Assembly (NCBI RefSeq): GCF_000473105.1
Contig: NZ_KI421498.1
Coordinates: 1,612,001 to 1,676,000 of the forward strand
Reading direction: 5' to 3'
DNA: 64,000 bases
Origin: Phaeobacter inhibens DSM 16374
GTDB lineage: Bacteria > Pseudomonadota > Alphaproteobacteria > Rhodobacterales > Rhodobacteraceae
Under the pieces are notes generated by a model. It was not told the origin of the DNA and ran no database searches. It saw only the letters and a program-made list of their open reading frames with translations. Made by a program: the position numbers and the translations under genes. Numbering within the stretch: position 1 is the stretch's first letter; each line of letters starts with the position of its first letter. This document shows positions 60,493-64,000 of the stretch, piece by piece.

Positions 60493-60995
60493 TTTCCAAC
60501 AGCACATCCGCCGCATCTGCGGCGCCACGGGGCGGGGCCACTGTTGGCCTGCTGACAGATTTGCCCGCCCTGGAGGCCCTGGCCGTGCGCAACCTGCGCC
60601 ACTGGTTCAACGGTGCCGACAGCCGCATCGCGTTGCGTCAGGACCTACTGGCTGCACTTGGTCCGGTTCTGGGCCGTCAGGCCTATGAGAATTTTGGTCG
60701 CCTTTGCAATTTCTGCGTCACCGAGGGCCGCCGCCCACTGGTACGCCACGGCATGACCTGCACCTGCCTTGGAGCCGATGAAAACTGCTTTGCCAATCTG
60801 GTCGCCGCCGCCGCGCATGGCGAATATGAGGATGCCAATCTCTTCGCCGCCCTGATCGTCCAGCCACGACAGGCGCAACGCGCCACCGTTCTTGCCGCCA
60901 AAATAGGTCTGGTTCTGGATCAGCTCAGCGCCCAGACAACCGGCCCCGCCGCGCATCCCGCGCAGCTGCAGCCGCTCTCGACCACTCTTCACTGA
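60489..60995 (+). CDS. hypothetical protein, cysteine-rich, in the iron cluster
   Basis: The 168 residues are mostly helical and soluble. A cysteine group stands out in the middle: GRLCNFCVTEGRRP, then GMTCTCLGADENCFANL (about residues 75-118), five Cys within about 40 residues. LLAALGPVLGRQAYENFGRL precedes it. Translational overlap with hemP and the iron boxes suggest a role in iron or heme handling; iron or cluster binding is only inferred. Not a recognised named family. Confidence 0.78.
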   Translation: MISNSTSAASAAPRGGATVGLLTDLPALEALAVRNLRHWFNGADSRIALRQDLLAALGPVLGRQAYENFGRLCNFCVTEGRRPLVRHGMTCTCLGADENCFANLVAAAAHGEYEDANLFAALIVQPRQAQRATVLAAKIGLVLDQLSAQTTGPAAHPAQLQPLSTTLH

Positions 60996-61076
60996 CGGTC
61001 CACTGCCTGACAGCCGCCGTTCCCCTGTAACCCGTTCATATCATAACATCTCGACTAACCCTTAAGGAACGCTCTT

Positions 61077-62345
61077 ATGACATCGCATTTTCTCGCAGGT
61101 ACCGCTGTTGCAGCGCTCGCCACAGTTGCGGCTCCCGCTTTTGCGGCAGACAAGGCTGAGGTGCTGACCACCTACGCAAATATTGCGCACGCCAAATATC
61201 AGGACAGCCTTGAGACGGCAAAAACCCTGCAAACAGCCGTGGACAGCCTGATCGCTGAACCCTCAGCCGAGGCCCTGGAAGCTGCCCGCAAGGCCTGGCT
61301 CGCGGCCCGCGTGCCCTATCAGCAGTCCGAGGTGTTCCGCTTTGGCAATGCCATCGTTGATGACTGGGAAGGCAAAGTGAACGCATGGCCGCTGGACGAG
61401 GGGCTGATCGATTATGTCGATGCCAGCTACGGCGGCCCGACCGATGAAAACACCCTTGCGGCGCTGAATATCGTTGCCAACCCCAGCTTTGAGCTGTCCG
61501 GCAAATCCATTGACACCAGCGCCATCACGCCTGAGCTGCTGGAAACCACCCTGCATGAGGCCGACGGCGTCGAGGCCAATGTCGCAACCGGCTATCACGC
61601 GATCGAATTTCTGCTTTGGGGTCAGGACCTGAACGGCACCGACCACGGCGCCGGCAGCCGCGCCTGGACCGACTATGCCGCAGGCGAGGATTGCACCAAC
61701 GGCAACTGCGATCGCCGCGGCGAATACCTGAAGGCCGCGACCGATCTGCTGATCTCCGATCTGGAGTGGATGGCCGCACAGTGGAGCACCGAAGGCGAAG
61801 CCCGCGGCACGCTTTTGTCGGATGAAAACGCAGGCATCACCGCCATGCTGACCGGCATGGGCTCGCTCTCCTACGGGGAAACCGCCGGCGAACGCATGCG
61901 CCTAGGCCTGATGCTGAACGACCCCGAAGAAGAGCATGATTGCTTCTCCGACAACACCCACAACAGCCATTACTACGATGGTCTGGGCGTGCAGAACGTC
62001 TATCTCGGCGAATATATCCGCACCGACGGCAGCATGGTTTCCGGCGCGTCGCTCTCCGATCTGGTGCAGGAGATCGATCCGGCACTGGACGGCGAGATGC
62101 GCAGCAAGCTCTCGACCACCATGCGCGCGCTGGGTCAGATCAAGACCGCAGCCGAGGCGGGTTTCTCCTACGACCAGATGCTGGAACAGGGCAATGAAGC
62201 AGGCGAAGCGCTGGTCATGGGCGGCGTCAACGGTCTGGTCGATCAGACCCGCTCCATCGAACGCGTGGTGACAGCGCTCGATCTTGATGGCGTCGCCATC
62301 GAAGGCTCCGACTCGCTCGACAACCCAACGGCCGTTTTCCAGTAA
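61077..62345 (+). CDS. imelysin-family periplasmic iron-regulated protein (IrpA-like)
   Basis: The 422-residue precursor has a Sec signal peptide (cleavage after AFAA near 23) and an all-helical imelysin fold with the GYHAIE (GxHxxE) motif near 170, and VPYQQSEVFRFGNAIVDDWE early in the domain. Imelysins of this type bind iron or heme at the cell surface and are usually made under iron limitation. The next gene is a di-heme oxidoreductase, a pairing found in many such operons. Confidence 0.9.
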   Translation: MTSHFLAGTAVAALATVAAPAFAADKAEVLTTYANIAHAKYQDSLETAKTLQTAVDSLIAEPSAEALEAARKAWLAARVPYQQSEVFRFGNAIVDDWEGKVNAWPLDEGLIDYVDASYGGPTDENTLAALNIVANPSFELSGKSIDTSAITPELLETTLHEADGVEANVATGYHAIEFLLWGQDLNGTDHGAGSRAWTDYAAGEDCTNGNCDRRGEYLKAATDLLISDLEWMAAQWSTEGEARGTLLSDENAGITAMLTGMGSLSYGETAGERMRLGLMLNDPEEEHDCFSDNTHNSHYYDGLGVQNVYLGEYIRTDGSMVSGASLSDLVQEIDPALDGEMRSKLSTTMRALGQIKTAAEAGFSYDQMLEQGNEAGEALVMGGVNGLVDQTRSIERVVTALDLDGVAIEGSDSLDNPTAVFQ

Positions 62346-62379
62346 GACAGGCCATAGGCTGCCACGGCAGCAAAAATAC

Positions 62380-62410
62380 GGCAGGGGCGGCGCAATGCGC
62401 GGCCCCTGCC
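62380..62410. repeat. strong hairpin between imelysin and di-heme oxidoreductase genes
   Basis: GGCAGGGGC-GGCGC and GCGC-GGCCCCTGCC form a long G/C-rich stem with a short CAAT loop, 35 bp after the imelysin stop. No T-run follows, so it may tune expression or protect mRNA rather than terminate. Confidence 0.6.
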
Positions 62411-62562
62411 CTTGGCGTTTTGGCCCGGCCCGTTCGCGGCACCAATTCGCCCGAACAACCCGGACGAATTGTCCACCCTGCAAGAGTTGATGCCAGCTCC
62501 GGATCCTCCTATCCAAGGTCAGGAGGCCCCGCGCCCCGCCAATAGAAGTGATCCCTGCCCGC

Positions 62563-64000
62563 ATGCGCGTTTCCCCGTCGCCCCACCGCCCGCATCTGTC
62601 CCAGCTGTTGATGGGCCTCAGCCTCCTCGCGCTGATCGCACCGCTCCCCACTCTGGCCGACACGCAAACCACTGCGCTGTCGGAAACCCTGGCAGGGGAC
62701 GCGCCAGAGGGCGACGCAATCCACGCACAGGCGACGACGCCCTATACAGATCTCTCCGATCCGCATCTCGCCACCCTTCCCCGCACCGCGCAGGAACAGA
62801 CCCGCATTCGCGCCGTCACCCGCCCAACAACGCAGTTCGACCAGCCCGAACCCTATGAGGCCCTGCCCGCAGGTGCGGCCACCGTGCGCGCCCGCACCGA
62901 TGACGAGGCGTTTTCGCAGCACAGCGCCAACCTCAGCTTTGAGGAAGAGCTGGAATTCAAACTCGGCAATGGGCTGTTCAAGAAGATCTGGGTGTTCTCG
63001 CCCGCCTCCACCCTCGCCTCTGATGGGCTGGGGCCGCTCTATAATGCGCGCTCCTGCCAGCGCTGCCACCTGAAGGACGGGCGCGGCCATGTGCCGGATG
63101 GGCCGGACTATGCCTCAACCACGATGTTCCTGCGCGTCTCGGTTCCCGGCCCGGTGCCGGACCAGATGCAGGCCATTGCCGACTATATCGGCACCGCGCC
63201 AGAGCCGACCTATGGCGGCCAGATGCAGGATTTCTCCGCCCCCGGTATCGCCCCGGAATATCGCCTCGGCGTCACCTACAGCGAAGACACCATCGCGCTT
63301 GCAGGCGGCGAGACGGCCACCCTGCAACGCCCTGACTATAGCGCCAATACCCTCGGCTATGGTCCGCTGCACCCCGATGCCATGCTCTCCCCCCGCGTCG
63401 CCCCCAGCATGATCGGCCTCGGCCTGTTGGAGGCGATCCCCGCCGCTGATATTCTGGCGGGCGCCGACGAGGATGACAGCAACGGCGATGGCATCTCCGG
63501 GCGCGCCAATCTGGTCTGGTCGGTGGAACACAACCGGATCATGCTGGGCCGCTTTGGCTACAAGGCCGGACAGCCCACGGTGCATGAACAATCCGCCGCC
63601 GCCTTCTCCGGCGACATCGGCATCTCCACGCCGCTGTTTCCGGCTCATGCAGGCGATTGCACCACTGCGCAGACCAGCTGCCGCAACGCGCCCCATGGTG
63701 GTGATGACATCCGCGAGACCGAGATCGACCAGCCCAATATGGATCTGGTCACCTTCTACAGCCGCAACCTCGGCGTGCCTGCCCGTCGCACCCCGGACGA
63801 CCCCGCCATCCTGCGCGGCAAGGCGCAATTCTACGGCGCAGGCTGCACCAGCTGTCATACGCCGAAATTCGTCACCAACCGGCTGGAGGCGCAACCCGCG
63901 CAGAGCTTCCAGCTGATCTGGCCCTATAGCGACCTCTTGCTGCACGACATGGGCGAGGGCCTTGCCGACAACCGCCCCGAAGCCCGCGCCACCGGGCGCG
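62563..64000 (+). CDS. di-heme oxidoreductase (DHOR/DUF1111 family), runs off the window end
   Basis: At least 479 residues are present, and the frame is open at base 64000. An N-terminal signal peptide (hydrophobic LLMGLSLLALIAPL, cleavage near LADT) is followed by two heme motifs: CQRCH near 166 and CTSCH near 430. NLSFEEELEFKLGNGLFKK and LGLLEAIPAADILAG match the family. Periplasmic c-type cytochrome, probably assisting ferric/ferrous handling with the imelysin. The ATG at 62563 was chosen; a GTG at 62548 is in frame. Confidence 0.9.
   Translation, partial: MRVSPSPHRPHLSQLLMGLSLLALIAPLPTLADTQTTALSETLAGDAPEGDAIHAQATTPYTDLSDPHLATLPRTAQEQTRIRAVTRPTTQFDQPEPYEALPAGAATVRARTDDEAFSQHSANLSFEEELEFKLGNGLFKKIWVFSPASTLASDGLGPLYNARSCQRCHLKDGRGHVPDGPDYASTTMFLRVSVPGPVPDQMQAIADYIGTAPEPTYGGQMQDFSAPGIAPEYRLGVTYSEDTIALAGGETATLQRPDYSANTLGYGPLHPDAMLSPRVAPSMIGLGLLEAIPAADILAGADEDDSNGDGISGRANLVWSVEHNRIMLGRFGYKAGQPTVHEQSAAAFSGDIGISTPLFPAHAGDCTTAQTSCRNAPHGGDDIRETEIDQPNMDLVTFYSRNLGVPARRTPDDPAILRGKAQFYGAGCTSCHTPKFVTNRLEAQPAQSFQLIWPYSDLLLHDMGEGLADNRPEARATGR

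Overview
The window is about 62 % G+C, densely coded chromosomal DNA that looks like an alphaproteobacterium of the order Rhodobacterales, most likely the marine Roseobacter group. Reasons: a soxBDAG sarcosine oxidase operon, a DUF3572-pleD pair, nrdR-ribD and dnaG-rpoD arranged as in that order, a hemP operon preceded by RirA-type iron boxes, and a carnitine cluster with a fused carnitine dehydrogenase/thioesterase. No insertion sequence, prophage, CRISPR array or replication origin was seen. Taxonomy is inferred from family recognition, not from a search.

Layout. 0-9 kb: the start of ribE, then a plus-strand kpsS / export lipoprotein / kpsC capsule cassette lying between ribE and nrdR-ribD; a yjbQ gene, a tandem pair of secreted paralogues and a short-chain dehydrogenase follow. 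9-14.5 kb: rpoD, dnaG and a small secreted protein. 14.5-21.3 kb: sarcosine oxidase (soxBDAG) and glutamate dehydrogenase. 21.6-24.5 kb: three TadE/TadG-like pilus genes. 24.5-31.8 kb: pirin, a TetR regulator with a dyad operator, a lipoprotein, hom, glpX and recJ. 31.9-32.4 kb: two identical tRNA-Glu genes. 32.6-40.8 kb: a degenerate H-NOX / HNOBA-GGDEF pair, a DUF4153 membrane protein, an MttB-family methyltransferase, a HAD phosphatase, DUF3572 and a PleD-like diguanylate cyclase. 41-43.1 kb: an EF-hand protein / ECF sigma / membrane protein / metal-sensor-like operon. 43.4-47.7 kb: DUF983-NUDIX, and a DUF2061 / desaturase / EamA operon opposite an XRE regulator. 47.7-52.7 kb: carnitine catabolism with its GlxA-type regulator. 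52.8-60 kb: aldo-keto reductase, tandem rhodaneses, an MFS protein, metG, a Tat-type metallo-hydrolase and a LysR regulator. 60-64 kb: an iron-regulated hemP cluster, then imelysin and a di-heme oxidoreductase that runs off the end.

How the genes fit together. Three separated loci together sketch a route from carnitine to glycine betaine (Cdh-thioesterase, BKACE), possible demethylation (MttB family), sarcosine to glycine (SoxBDAG) and nitrogen release (glutamate dehydrogenase). The strongest unexplained signal is a near-identical element of about 25 bp, a dyad plus a flanking GCATATT, placed about 150-180 bp upstream of both soxB and the mttB-like gene. It suggests a common regulator for betaine/sarcosine use. 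The second notable system is the H-NOX/diguanylate cyclase pair, in which the expected heme-ligating histidine is a proline. A PleD homologue 5 kb away has lost its phospho-acceptor aspartate. Both c-di-GMP proteins here therefore keep the output domain but lack canonical sensor residues.

All functional calls rest on motif and family recognition by eye; no database or structure search was run.
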